Positions 34,351 to 44,989 of a DNA stretch of 64,000 nucleotides are shown in pieces. The notes under the pieces were generated by a model. That model had not been told where the DNA came from, did not search any database, and saw only the letters and a list, made by a program, of their open reading frames with translations. Origin of the DNA: Sphaerolaimus hirsutus (taxonomy: Eukaryota; Nematoda; Chromadorea; Monhysterida; Sphaerolaimidae). The translations under genes were made by a program, and so were the position numbers. How positions within the stretch are numbered: the stretch's first letter is position 1; every line of letters starts with the position of its first letter. The stretch spans positions 11,941,206 to 12,005,205 of the forward strand of contig OZ038453.1 in the NCBI GenBank assembly GCA_964036195.1. The letters are read 5' to 3'.

Positions 34351-34800
34351 TGCTATCAGAAACCCGAAAATGCATCATTTCTCAAATTGAAAGTATTTGG
34401 CCCCATGGGTTCATTGTTAGGGTTATGGTAATGTAGTGTCAAAATGGAGTGCATATATCAAATCAGTGCAATCAGAAACCCAAGAATGAATGATTTCACA
34501 AATTGAAAGTTTTTGGTTCCAGAGGTTCATTTTCAGGGTTATGGTTATGTAGTTTTCAGGGTTATGTAGTGTCAAAATGGAGTGCATTATATATCAAATC
34601 AGTGCAATTAGAAACCCACAATGCATCATTTCACAATTTGAAAGTTTTGGCCCCAGGGATTCAATTTCAGGGTTATGGTAATGTACTGTCAGAATGGAGT
34701 GCATATTTCAAATCATTGTAATCAGTAACCCACAAATGCATCATATCACAATTTATATTTTTTAGCCCCGGGGGCCTCACTGAAGGATTATGGTAATGTT
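34330..34800. repeat. Tandem repeat of ~115 bp, about four units
   Basis: AGGGTTATGGTAATGTAGTG, AGTGCAATCAGAAACCCA and TTGAAAGTTTTTGG recur in order. A small internal duplication (TCAGGGTTATG) lies in the second unit. It is followed to ~34,990 by short CCCATCAACTCAA and CTCAGCCCCTAATTTG repeats. Confidence 0.75.
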
Positions 34801-35126
34801 ATTGTTAACTCCTATAAACTCAGCCCCTAATTTGGCAAACACCCATCAACTCAACTCCCATAAACTCAGCCTCTAATTTGTAAACTTGTGTCAACAGCCC
34901 CTTATTTTTAAACTTCTGTCAACTCAACCCTAATTTATACACACCCATCAACTCAACCCTGAATTGTAAACTCAGCCCCTAAAAACTCAAGTCCACCCCC
35001 TATACATGTGCAATTGCATTCTTGGGAAGCAACTTTGCCATCTACTAACCCTGTTTGTCAAGATTGTAACGTGTTTGTAAAGGGCATTTTGTACTAATGA
35101 ATAGTGACTGCATTGTGTGCAAAAAC

Positions 35127-36067
35127 TAGTGATGTAAAGGCACCGGGGCACCGGTGCCCCGGTGCTGGGCACCGAAGGGCACCAGCACCGAAGGGCACCA
35201 GCACCGGTGCTGGTGCGGTGCCATTGCAATCTTCAGGGGTGCCATGCCGGTGCCGGTGCCATTTTCTTCAGAATAGCACCGGTGCCGGTGCGGTGCGGTG
35301 CCATTTTTTTGCCGGTGCCAAAGGTGCTAGCACCGGGCCAAAGTAAAAGGCACCGGGAAAGGCACCGGCCAAGGCTTCATGTGCTGTGCAATTTTTCCAT
35401 AGTATGTGCGTATTCATATTTCAAAAAACAGCGATATATTTACCCAACCGTTTTTGCCTTTTTTGTAAGCCTCCCATCAAATAAATATACCTACTGTGAA
35501 ATCCATTATACCCGATACGTGATCTGATGAACGAATCTAAAATTTTGTTGAATTTTACATCATTTTTATATTTTATATTTATCTTACTAGTTTGTTCAAA
35601 ATTTGTTGTCAGTTTATGACAGAGATAGTTCCATTCTCTGTACAGCAACGATTCCGATCAGTAGACAATAGTGGCTATGGACATTGCAGTGAATTAAACA
35701 TTTTATCTTTCATTTGTAATCATTGTAATTGCTTCATAAAAGTGATTGCCACATCATTCTGATCATTTTAAGTGCTCAACCATCAAAATCGGTTGAAAAT
35801 TCATGGAAATATGCGCTTCCAAAAGTGAGACCACTGAGAAACTCACTTCAGAAATTCCAGCCCGGTGCGGTGCCTTTCGGTGCTAGCACCGGCAACCCGC
35901 CGGTGCCCTTCGGTGCCGGTGCCATTTTTTCCAAAAGGCACCGGTGCCGGTGCGGTGCGGTGCCATTTTCTGGCCGGTTCCCCAGGGTGCCAGGTGCCCT
36001 TTTCATGTGTTGGCAAAGGTGCCGGTGCGGTGCGGTGCCATTTTTCCCGGTGCCTTTAACATCACTA
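35127..36067. mobile_element. hAT-type element, GGCACCGGTGCC family, uninterrupted copy
   Basis: TAGTGATGTAAAGGCACCGG to CCTTTAACATCACTA has an exact 8-bp duplication GCAAAAAC (35,119-35,126; 36,068-36,075). At 941 bp it equals the 12.5-kb copy minus its nested insertion, and it preserves the empty site GTGAGACCACTGAG. It lies in an intron of the channel gene. Confidence 0.9.
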
Positions 36068-36482
36068 GCAAAAACACACACGAATCGGGCAAAAAATGAG
36101 GCTGTGATTGTGCCCCTATCTTTTGCATTAGGCATCCTTTGCACGCAGTTCTCTCAAAAATGTATATGTTCTAATGATGGAAACAGTGTGAAGTAAAAGC
36201 TGCCCCGTGTTATTACCGCAAGTAGATAAAAAAATAAACATTTTTGAAGCGATAAGCTTTAAGTTTACTTCGCTCTCAAAGTTTCACATTTCATTTCACT
36301 TGTTACGGAAATTCATGACCTCTCACTGTACTTTCCGCTTCCAAAAATGTTTTTCTCCACTTGCAGAATTGACCCCCAGAATTGAATACAAGGCCATGTA
36401 AAATGTCGAATGTTTTGCAGTGTCAAATGTTATGTAAAGTCTCATGTAAAACGTGAAACTACAGTTAAAACTAGAAGAAGAT

Positions 36483-36936
36483 TACCGTATTTCGCCGTAT
36501 ACCGTGTAAACCGCCCGGGCGTTATACAAATCCGGGCCACTTTTTACCAACCTTTTTTGAAAACTTGTATAACGCCCGGGCGTTAATTTATTGGGAGGGG
36601 GGCGTTATACATCACCATATTTTCACATTTTTATAGGATTTTCACATTTTGTGAACGTGCAAAACATATATTTACATTTTTTTGTTCCCAACGCGCAGCT
36701 TATTCAATTGAAAAACGTGCATGCCGCGCAGACGCGGCGCAGTGCCGCCAGATATAGCATTGAAATGGTTCAAATTGGGCGCACATTTCATTATTACGCA
36801 GTGTTATTTGTTGTGTGATTTTCAATTTTTGTTTTGTTTTTTGAAACCTTGTATAACGCCCCGGGGCGCTATAAAGCTGTATAACGCCCCGGGCGTTGTG
36901 CACGGGGGGGGGCGGTTTACACGGAGAAATACGGTA
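36483..36936. mobile_element. TACCGTATT / GCCCGGGCGTTATAC element, full copy
   Basis: TACCGTATTTCGCCGTATAC to GTTTACACGGAGAAATACGGTA, 454 bp. The subterminal word is CGCCCGGGCGTTATACAA in place of CTCGAAATACCCC. Confidence 0.8.
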
Positions 36937-36989
36937 CACATTTTCTAGACATTTTCCAGGGCATGTTAAACGTTTTTTTAACACTTTGC

Positions 36990-38070
36990 ATGGCATCTAC
37001 AGGGCCTTTTACAGGGTCTGGCCCTGTCCACTCAGATCGCAATTTCCTAAATCTCACATATGCACAATATCTTTATCGGGTCTGTGCGACTTGGCATGTA
37101 AACCGCTTGGCATCTGGACCCGGATGGCATTAATTTCTCCCCGATTGGCATCTAGACCATGGTTGGTTTTAGTAAAATTCTTTTTACTAAAATTGTATTT
37201 TAGTTTTATTAAAATTGTATTTTATTTTTATTTTATTCATGTTTCAGTTTATTTTATTTTATTTTATTCTGAAATGTCATTAATAAAATAAAATGAAACC
37301 ATTTTACAAAAATTTTACAAAAAATCGGAAATCTTGGATGCAAGGACATAAAACAATGTGCATGCTAGAAGCATGCAGATGAATACAACAAAAAATTTTA
37401 TGTAAACTTTTGACATGAGTTGTGAGGTAGGCATTTTGCATTTTGAACCTCAGGAGGTGCTGGATATATGCATCTAATTGCTCCTCTGAAGGGAAGATAC
37501 CTAAAATTTGGTTGTTTTATTTGGGTGGGGGAGGGCTTGCGGGGTTCAACATATAGGCTTTTTCAAGGTATGGAACGACGAAAATGGGAAGCAAATCACA
37601 TAAATTAGTGATCTTTAAGGTGAAAATATTTTTTAAAATGTGAAAATTTGCAGTTTTGAGCAATGATATGTTTCAATCACAACAATGAAAGATACAACAA
37701 GGCACTAGTTCTGCAAATTGGTGCTAGGAACTTAAGCAACATGATAGAAAACTTTCTATACAATTTAACAGACACTCGAGTTTTTGTAAAATTTTACGAA
37801 AATTGTACAAAAATTTGAATTATTGTACAATTTTACTAAAATTTTACAAAAATTTGAATTTTAGTAAAATTGTTGTTTTTTTCATTTTATTTTATTTTAT
37901 TTTATTCTATAATTTTCCATTTTTTTTAATGTTATTTTTATTTTTTTCTGAGATTTTGCCAACCCTGATCTAGACCCGCAATGCATCTACCGTGCCATAT
38001 ATGCCAATCGGGCTACATGCCAGCACATGCCATGCGGGTCTCCATGCCGCGGACGTAGGCAAGATTTTTG
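36990..38070. repeat. GGCATGTAAACC/GGCATCTAGACC word array split by a hAT insertion
   Basis: GGCATGTAAACCGCTTGGCA and GGCATCTGGACCCGG words (37,085-37,158) resume as TCTAGACCCGCAATGCATC and CATGCCGCGGACG after the 37,159-37,968 element. Similar GGCATGTAAACC words occur at 46,235-46,330. Confidence 0.5.
37159..37968. mobile_element. hAT-type element, (C)AGGGTTGGCAAAA / AAAATTTTAC family
   Basis: The right end reads TTTTGCCAACCCTGA and the left end ATGGTTGGTTTTA. The 8-bp duplication TCTAGACC (37,151-37,158; 37,969-37,976) is exact. Subterminal words are TTTTACTAAAATT and ATTTTATTTT. The left terminus has lost two bases relative to the right. Confidence 0.72.
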
Positions 38071-38174
38071 AACAGGGCAGATTGTATACGGGATTCGGCG
38101 ATTGGGGGGGGGGGGGGGCGGGGGGGGCGCTCCCTAAAATTTTGCTACTGCATGAAACTGATTTCAATTTTACC

Positions 38175-38222
38175 TACCGTATTACCTCGAAATGCCCCCA
38201 TGGGGGTTTATTATACGTGTAC
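38175..38222. mobile_element. TACCGTATT-group left end, cut by hAT insertion
   Basis: TACCGTATTACCTCGAAATG to the TAGGGTGTC element at 38,223. Confidence 0.55.
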
Positions 38223-38383
38223 TAGGGTGTCAAAAAAAAATTTATGGAAGACGGAAAGGGTAACATTTTTAAGCTGCTGGAAAACAGAAAGGGTAAAAAA
38301 ATTTATCAGCTGGAAAACGGAAAACAGAATGGGTAACAAAATTCAGCTGCCGGAAAACGGAAAGTTGACATCGTACACCCCAC
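38223..38383. mobile_element. hAT-type element, TAGGGTGTC family, decayed right end
   Basis: The left end TAGGGTGTCAAAAAAA is followed by GGAAAACAGAAAGGGTAA units. The right end is degenerate (TTGACATCGTACACCCCA). It has cut a TACCGTATT-type left end (38,175-38,222) and stops just before a channel exon. Confidence 0.65.
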
Positions 38384-38400
38384 CCCCACCCCACATGTAG

Positions 38401-38558
38401 GTTTCACAATCTACCAGCAAATACAAGCATATCTCGAATACAAAACTGTGACAACTGTGAAGGTTACAAATAACCCATCGGCCACTTTTCCGGCCGTGAC
38501 AATGTGCAACTTGAATCCACTGCGAATAGACAAAGTTTTAGAGGATACTGATCTGAAG
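38401..38558 (+). CDS. DEG/ENaC gene, exon with post-TM1 and FPAVTMCNLNP motif
   Basis: An ATGTAG acceptor gives an open frame that continues TM1 into the extracellular wrist and first palm strand: FTIYQQIQAYLEYKTVTTV, then the family signature FPAVTMCNLNPLRIDK. The Cys of CNLNP is the first of the conserved ectodomain cysteines. The chosen donor is AAG|GTTGGC after DLK, which keeps phase 0 with the next exon. A stronger-looking donor, CTT|GTAAAT at 38,612, is also phase 0 and would add 18 residues rich in Cys, so the end is uncertain. A decayed hAT element (TAGGGTGTCAAA type) stops only 15-20 bp before this exon. Confidence 0.9.
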
Positions 38559-38669
38559 GTTGGCGCATGTTGTCAACATTGTGATGTTCGTACAAAAATC
38601 TGCTGGGTGCTTGTAAATAAAGCGACTGCAGACGCCACAGCTTCGTGAATTTTTTCAACTTTTTCTATA

Positions 38670-39060
38670 TCTCTATTTCTACTAACTGTTTTTACTCACC
38701 CACTGAGTACAGAAAACGTACAGTAACGTCATGAGTAGAGCTGAGTACTGAATTGACACATTTTTCAATGGAAAACGTAAAAGCGAGTATTTTTTGGCAA
38801 ATTTTGCCCCAATTTTCAGTCAAATCACTAATTTTCATAACGTTTTGCACAGGTTTACTCACCTTCAATGCTTTTTTCTAAATATTATGGTGTAAATAGT
38901 CACTTTTTATGTCCCATATTGTAATTTCTGAAATACATTTACTGTACTCAAGTACTTTTCAAAAGTATGGAGGGGAGTAAAGGTACCTTATCAAAGGAAA
39001 TGTAAATGTACCTATTTACTTAGTACTCGAGTATATGTACCTCTTGAGCAAATGTTTTGA
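38670..39060. mobile_element. TACTCG-word remnant, probably CAGAGTTGTTA family
   Basis: Iterated TTTACTCACC, GAGTACAG and TACTCGAGTATATG words resemble the 4.2-kb and 28-kb copies, but no termini are visible. It lies in a channel-gene intron. Confidence 0.4.
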
Positions 39061-39084
39061 AATACATGTGTTCAACTACAAAGT

Positions 39085-39576
39085 AGTGATGGAATGGCGC
39101 CATGGCGCTGGCGCCCTTTGATGGCGCCAAAGGGCGTCAGCGCCATGGCGCCATTGGCGCTTGGCGCCCTTTTCTGTGACGCAATCTAGCGCCTGGCGCT
39201 ATTTTTTCGAATGGCGCCATGGCGCCCTTGGCGCTTGGCGCTATTTTCGCTGGCGCCAATTTGGCGCCCGGCGCCATTGTTTTGGATGGCGCCGGAAATG
39301 GCGCCAAGATGCCGGGATGCCGGGATGCGTGATTATTATCGGCCATATTAAAATGCTTTTTCAGCTGAATGATGTCATTTAGGTGATATTTAACACTTAC
39401 ACCTTTGGAATATTTCGCAGCATTGCATGTTTGGGTTCATGTTGATTCTTTTATATCACATAGACTGCAAATAGGTACCGTATTTCCTCGAAATATCCCC
39501 CGGGGGGTGATTGTTTCGTATTGTTGGCGCCATTTTGGCGCCTGGCGCCATTTATCCTGGCGCTTTTCCATCACTA
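39085..39576. mobile_element. hAT-type element, GGCGCCA family, beside channel exon
   Basis: TAGTGATGGAATGGCGCC to GGCGCTTTTCCATCACTA has an exact 8-bp duplication CTACAAAG (39,077-39,084; 39,577-39,584). GGCGCCATGGCGCC words fill the ends. A TACCGTATTTCCTCG-type end is nested at about 39,477-39,520. The exon starts 46 bp after the element. Confidence 0.88.
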
Positions 39577-39622
39577 CTACAAAGTACATACACACCTCAA
39601 ACGAGTTCCCGAAACCACGCAG

Positions 39623-39763
39623 GGTGTCGTACCAGTTGACGACATTGACGATTCAGTACTGGCAGAAGTTTTACCCATGGATGAGCAGGAAAATCAGCCG
39701 CAAGGAGTCAGTGAAGAAGCTAAAACAGCAGCTAAGGCGTACCGAGGCATGTACAAGAACCGG
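39623..39763 (+). CDS. DEG/ENaC gene, finger-region exon, acidic variable segment
   Basis: The exon is 47 codons from a CACGCAG acceptor to a CGG|GTATGT donor, phase 0 on both sides. The product begins GVVPVDDIDDSVLAEV and is acidic, ending YRGMYKNR. It falls between CNLNP and the GHQLRDMLMEC motif, where family members have the variable beta-ball and finger loop, so low similarity is expected. Two frames are open here. This one was chosen because it alone matches the phase of both neighbours and gives acidic, non-repetitive protein. A GGCGCC-word hAT element ends 46 bp upstream, with its target duplication 38 bp from the acceptor. Confidence 0.7.
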
Positions 39764-40575
39764 GTATGTATACGCGTCTCAGTTTTGCCTCAATGGAGAC
39801 GCGAATACGCCACCGAAATTTGGGAAGCTTATAAATCTGTTTTGAATGTATTTTAGCTTTTAGGCTCCCATATTAAGCAGTCTGTCAAATACCGTTAACT
39901 GCGACCAGTAAGGATTGGTTTTGGTAATCTTAAATGTGTTTAAAACTGATTTGTGATTTTCCCATATTTCGATCGTGTACTATTGTAGAGTGTGCGGCTT
40001 CAATAAACATATGCACACCTGACAAGCGAAATTTCCACAGCTGACATACCTGTTTTTAATAAATGATATAATGATTGATAAACACCTTCCCGGACAAGTT
40101 CACCACCCATTTTTTTATTTTACTCTTGACGCAATATCTGCGGCTATGGGGGGATTAACGAGCTGAAAATTTGTATATATATAGTTTCAACAATCCCCTA
40201 CTCCGCATCAATGGGGGGAGGCACGGCGACAAAGTACAGGGAGGGTCGCCGTATATGCAACATTTTTTTCCGGCGTTTTTAGTGTCCCAAACAAGTTCGC
40301 CACCCACTTGATTGGCTGCACTACGGGGGCCATATCTCCTGCTGTGGGGGGGTTAAAAAGCTGAAATTTGGGGGATGTCTTGACAACACCCCCCTCACTA
40401 TTCACCGGCGGGACGACCGCCGGCGACCCACTACAGCATCGGTCGCTGCGTTTAACGTTGTTTTATTAAAAACGACCCGAGTGTCCCACACAAGTTCACC
40501 ACCCAATAGCGTTTTAAAAAAAGGTCCTGTGGGGGCAAACCTGAGCACAAATTCATTTGGAATGTCATTGGAGGT

Positions 40576-40680
40576 TAGGGTTCAAACAGGATCGACTTTT
40601 CTGGATCGGGATAGCGATTGGTTTTACGAATTTTCGGTATCGGTATTGGGATCGCGGTCAGGTGTCGTTGTCGTCCTGCC
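40576..40680. mobile_element. TAGGGTTCAAAC / GGATCGGGAT family, left end
   Basis: TAGGGTTCAAACAGGATCG is followed by GGATCGGGATAGCGATTGG words. It lies inside the 2.4-kb foldback element. Confidence 0.55.
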
Positions 40681-40974
40681 GGTGAACAGTGAGGGGGGTG
40701 TTGTCAAGACATCCATCAAATTTCAGCTTTTTAACCCCCCCCCCCCCACAGCAGGAGATATGGCCCCCGTAGTGAATTTTGAACTCCCAGTACTTATTTG
40801 TCATTGTTAACGTACGCTGAGGTAGAAAACATATAAGCAACAATAATTGACATGTATTTATAAACTTCTGTAGACTTATATCAGTACTTATTTAGATGGT
40901 ACAAACCCTGTTTAACATACCTTAATTATTGTCTTAACAATAGTTAAACACATTGTTTATATCTTTATTACGCA

Positions 40975-41110
40975 GAACACAAACCGCGTCTACATCCTCA
41001 TTACACTCAATTTGGGGGGGGATATTTCGAGGGGGGGGGGTTAAAAGTTAATACTGGTCGGGAGGGGGGGAATTTCGAGGGGGAGGGGGGAATTTTGAGG
41101 AAAAATGGTA
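40975..41110. mobile_element. TACCGTATT-group right end
   Basis: The family interior (CATTACACTCAATTTGGGG) and GGATATTTCGAGGGGG words end in GAGGAAAAATGGTA. Confidence 0.5.
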
Positions 41111-41126
41111 ATTAGATTTTTCACAG

Positions 41127-41578
41127 TAGGTACTGGCAAACTTGAGTGGTACACCCTTGCATTCACTAAATGGCAGACATAAATTTCACTTTAAACCAAA
41201 TTTTTGTTTTACACTTTGAAAGTTGGTTTACAAAGTCCCATAGAGAAGTGTTTAAGGTTCAATATTGCGTAAACAACATATCCTCTAAAATGCCCCGATA
41301 AAGAAATTTATTTGGGGTGAATTTTATGACATCATAATGACATCGCCACAGGAACAAAATTTGCCAAAATTTTCATTTTTTCATTCACCCCAAATAAATT
41401 TCCTTATGGAGGCATTCTAGAGGTCATGTTGTTTACACAATATTGAACCTTAAAGACTCCTCTATGGAACTTTGTAAACCAACTTTTCAATTGTGAAACA
41501 AAAATTTGGTGTAAAGTGATTTTTTTGTCTGCCATTTAGGGAGGGGGTGGGTGTCCCATTCAGGTTTGCCAGTGCCTA
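41127..41578. mobile_element. TAGGYACTGGCAAAC element with ~190-bp inverted arms
   Basis: TAGGTACTGGCAAACTTGAG at left and its near-complement ending GTTTGCCAGTGCCTA at right. The arms share AAGTTGGTTTACAAAG and TTTATTTGGGGTGAAT. It is nested in the 2.4-kb foldback element. Confidence 0.7.
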
Positions 41579-41603
41579 CAGAGAAAATTTCAATGAGGAG
41601 ATC

Positions 41604-41990
41604 TAGGGTTCAAACTGGATATAATTATTCTTCTTAGGGATTGGGATCGTTACTGGAGGGTTGTCTGGGATCATTTTTTTCATATTGGGATTTTTTTTTT
41701 GAGATTGGGATCGTGACTGGGGTCTGTGTGCGGTATTGGGGTGGGGTCATTCTGGATAGTTTTTCATTCAGATTTTTCATTTTGGATACTTTTTAAATTA
41801 TTCAAGATTGGGATCAGGACTAGTTCAGGGTCTGAATAGTTTTTTCAAATGTTTGATGAAATTTTTTATAATTATTTGGGATCAGGATTTGTGTTTAGTT
41901 TCTGGGGTCGGGATTGTGGGTCCCAATGGAGTCTGGGTTCACATTTTTACATTTTCACATCAACCAAAGCATTTAAAAAAGGTGGTGGAC
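41604..41990. mobile_element. TAGGGTTCAAAC / GGGATTGGGATC family, left end
   Basis: TAGGGTTCAAACTGGATATA is followed by diverged GGGATTGGGATCGTTACTGG words to about 41,940. No right terminus was found. Confidence 0.5.
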
Positions 41991-42501
41991 TGCTTTCAAC
42001 AACTTTATTTTTTCTTAAGAGTCTAAACCATTCACTTTTTAAAACGAATTGGGTGGTGAACTTGTGTGGGACACTTGGGTCGTTTTTTAAAACAACAACT
42101 TTAAACGCAGCGACTGATGCTGTAGTGGGTCGCCGGCGGTCGTCCCGCCGGTGAATAGTGAGGGGGGTGTTGTCAAGACATCCCCCAAATTTCAGCTTTT
42201 TAACCCCCCCACAGCAGGAGATATGGCCCCCGTAGTGCAGCCAATCAAGTGGGTGGCGAACTTGTTTGGGACACTAAAAACGCCGGGAAAAAATGTTGCA
42301 TATACGGCAACCCTCCCTGTACTTCGTCGCCGTGCCTCCCCCCATTGATGCGGAGTAGGGGATTGTTGAAACTATATATATACAAATTTTCAGCTCTTTA
42401 ATCCCCCCATAGCCGCAGATATTGCGTCAAGGGTAAAATAAAAAAATGGGTGGTGAACTTGTCCGGGAAGGTGTTTATATTCGACAAATGAGTCCGACAA
42501 C

Positions 42502-43723
42502 TGAGGCGTCTAATTCTAAAAGTCGACAAGTCCACAAAATGCGATTTTGAGTAAATCGCATTTTAAGTTTCAAACCGAATTCCAGGCCATAGGTGCGTGT
42601 CCAATTTGGCTCTCTCAAGCTTTCCATTAAGTTCCATATGTTGACAATAAAGTGTCAAATTTTCTGCCCCTAATCTCAACCTACATGTGAAAAATGGGGT
42701 GTCCATAAAATTCCATTCGGTCAGAGCAAAACTGTTTATTGGGGGTGGGAATGGACTTGTCGACTTCTTGCACGCGATAAACTTTTTGTTCCCGCCCGCG
42801 TTGCGCCTCCCTTAAGCCGAAATTACAGCTCAGCGGCGTTTGACGTGAAATGATGACGTCGTAAAATTGATTACATCAAAATAGGCAAAGGTACAGCATT
42901 GAAATTTCAGAATTACCGTATTTCCTCGAAATACCCCCCCCTCGAAATACCCCCCCCCCCTCGTTTGACCCCCCCCCCTCTCGAGACCACTATGAAACAA
43001 TCACCCCCCCCCTCGAAATACCCCCCCCCAGATTGAGTGTAAAGAGAACGTACATGACAAATACTGCAGTTTGTGTTCTGCGTAGTGCAGAACACACGTT
43101 AAAACAATGTCGTAATCACGTTAGAACAGTGTTTATACCGTCTACATACTAATATTAGTCTACATAACCTTATAAATGGCGGTTTTTGTTGTATTTTTTG
43201 ACGTCTGCGTACGTTTCAGAAGACAATTTCGTACTGGGATTAGAAAATTTTTCTTGTGAAACAATAACCCCCCCCCTCGAAATACCCCCCCCCCCTCGTT
43301 TAACCCCCCCCCCCTCTCGGGACCACTATGAAACAATCACCCCCCGGGGGGTATTTCGAGGTAATACGGTAGAAAGTTCTAGTAATTGTGTGTAATGTCC
43401 CAAAAAAATTTTTATCAAACAATCATTATTTAAGTAGAAATTAAATTAACGTCAAAATTTTTTGGTGACGTAAAATGTTTGACGTGAAATGTTGATGTAG
43501 AAGGTGTAAATTTTGACGTAAAATTAATAACTTCAAAAATTTCGATTTTATGCTGGAATTTTATGCCAGCTGAAGAAAAATCAATTCTACGCTATGTCAT
43601 TGCATGCAATCACCTAGCGTAGCTGATTTATCGATTGATTTTTATTCAGCTGGCGTAAAATTCCAGCGTAAAATCGAAATTTTTGAATTTTGGACTTGTC
43701 GACTTTTAGAATTAGACGCCTCA
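42502..43723. mobile_element. TGAGGCGTCTAATTC inverted-repeat element with nested copy
   Basis: TGAGGCGTCTAATTCTAAAA at the left is mirrored at the right, giving a ~33-bp terminal inverted repeat that includes GTCGACAAGTCCA. Inside are the nested TACCGTATT element (42,914-43,371) and a ~150-bp palindrome (43,538-43,690) centred near a TGCATGCA. Superfamily unknown. It lies in a channel-gene intron. Confidence 0.75.
42914..43371. mobile_element. TACCGTATT / CTCGAAATACCCCC element, full copy nested in TGAGGCGTC element
   Basis: TACCGTATTTCCTCGAAATA to TATTTCGAGGTAATACGGTA, 458 bp, with long C runs at both ends in mirrored order. It is nested inside the element at 42,502-43,723. Confidence 0.82.
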
Positions 43724-43874
43724 ACTAATTTTGACGGGATCACAAATGATTGATAATGTATGCCGAACTGTTCAAACAGATTTGTCACGTTTGCAAATTT
43801 CGGTTGTCAACTAGTGTGCGTAGATGCAAACTGGGAATCGATTCAAGGCAATTTCACACATTAAATTCATTTAG

Positions 43875-43970
43875 GTTGACTACTACAACATGGGCCACCA
43901 GCTGCGCGACATGTTGATGGAATGCGTTTTTGAATACCGGGTGTGCGACACCAGGAACTTCACTCAATGG
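43875..43970 (+). CDS. DEG/ENaC gene, GHQ..DMLMEC exon of the finger domain
   Basis: The exon is 32 codons between a TTTAG acceptor and a GTGAGC donor, phase 0. The peptide holds MGHQLRDMLMECVFEYRVC and then DTRNFTQW. This matches the conserved block GHQ-x-DML-x-C-x-F-x(n)-C-x-NFT that precedes the YG-x-CYTF strand in DEG/ENaC channels. The two cysteines are part of the disulphide network of the ectodomain, and NFT is a glycosylation sequon. A TAACGATGG-type hAT end starts 23 bp after the donor. Confidence 0.92.
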
Positions 43971-43992
43971 GTGAGCTGTGCTGACAAAACAC

Positions 43993-44110
43993 TAACGATG
44001 GCAAACAAAAATTTGAATTGTTATGAATAATTATTTATCAAGTTTATTTTAAAGAACTATTTCAATATTAAAAACACTTAAAAATCGATCTCTTCCTAAA
44101 TAAGAAAATT
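43993..44110. mobile_element. TAACGATGGCAAA-family remnant, left end
   Basis: TAACGATGGCAAACAAAAATTT begins 23 bp after a channel-gene donor. The right end is not seen and a GGCGCC-word element follows. Confidence 0.55.
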
Positions 44111-44115
44111 CAAAT

Positions 44116-44235
44116 ACTGATGTAAAAGCGCCATGTCGCTGGCGCCTGGCGCAAGCGTCAAAGCAAAAACAGCCATGGCGCCCTTTTCTGTTTTCACATG
44201 GCGTCATGGCGCCATTTTGCGCTTTTCCATCACTA
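44116..44235. mobile_element. GGCGCCA-family element, short copy
   Basis: CTGATGTAAAAGCGCC to GCGCTTTTCCATCACTA encloses GGCGCC words. Its flanks TCAAATAC and TCCAAAAC resemble each other. It lies in a channel-gene intron. Confidence 0.6.
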
Positions 44236-44398
44236 TCCAAAACAAACATAATCTGTCAATTGAAAATTAACACACATTTTTTAGTAATCATACCCAAGTG
44301 GAAGAAAATTGTAAAGTGAATACTCCATTCACTTCAAACAGAAGATGATTTCTTTTTCCATTCAAACATCCAAGATCAATAATTAACAAAATTGTCAG

Positions 44399-44548
44399 GT
44401 ACACCCCAGTTATGGTTTGTGCTACACATTTACAACAAATTTTGGCCATAAAACAGCAAAAGTTGGTCCAGCGTCTGGTTTATCATTGATTCTGTATTCT
44501 GAGAATAATCAATATATACCTGGGCTGATCTCTGGTGCTGGCTTTAGA
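44399..44548 (+). CDS. DEG/ENaC gene, YGLCYTF / GLSLILY palm exon
   Basis: The exon is 50 codons between TGTCAG and GTGAGT, phase 0. It carries YGLCYTFTTNFG, corresponding to the family motif YG-x-CY-x-FN, then GPASGLSLILYSENNQYIP, corresponding to G-x-x-x-GL-x-L-x-L, then ISGAGFR, which leads into the HxxxxxP strand of the next exon. These are signature palm strands. The reading frame is free of stops and joins both neighbours without a shift. Confidence 0.94.
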
Positions 44549-44989
44549 GTGAGTATTTTGTGGGTTTTTTTATTTTAGTCTTACAAGCTGTTATACTCGG
44601 AGGACAGCACACCTAGTATGAAAACCTACCATAATTAAATGAATAAAATCTTGTGATAAATTATGAAATTAATTTTTCAATAGTAAACATTAAATATTAT
44701 GATGAAAAAACTGTATAATTTTTGGTTCATTATTCAGATGGGTTATGGTAGGTTTTCAGTGTAAGTGTGATGTCCACCGCGTATACCTAAGTGTTCAAAG
44801 TATTTATATTGTGCTATATTGGACTGTATGTGGCACCAATTGTCAAACAGGTTTGTGAAAATCTAATTCACAAAGTGCTTTGTGTTCACTGACCAAGTAA
44901 TGTCTTGTGATAAACTGATGTCTACCTCAAGAAACAAGTGCCAGAGGAAATGGTGCCTGGGCAAGAAACACCGCGGCACTTATCTCCAA

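Larger units (their letters stand above)
40078..42479. mobile_element. 2.4-kb foldback element with ~450-bp inverted arms
   Basis: Arms ~40,078-40,530 and ~42,025-42,479 are reverse complements by eye. Both carry ACAAGTTCACCACCC and CGCCGGCGACCCACTAC and end at ATAAACACCTTCCC / GGGAAGGTGTTTAT. The centre is a patchwork: TAGGGTTCAAAC fragments, a second partial arm copy (40,680-40,790), a TACCGTATT right end and the inverted-repeat element at 41,127-41,578. No transposase was seen. Confidence 0.75.

Noticed and set aside
39405..39845. Alternative 146-codon frame over the 39.6-kb channel exon
   Set aside because: It does not keep phase with the next channel exon and runs through the upstream transposon.
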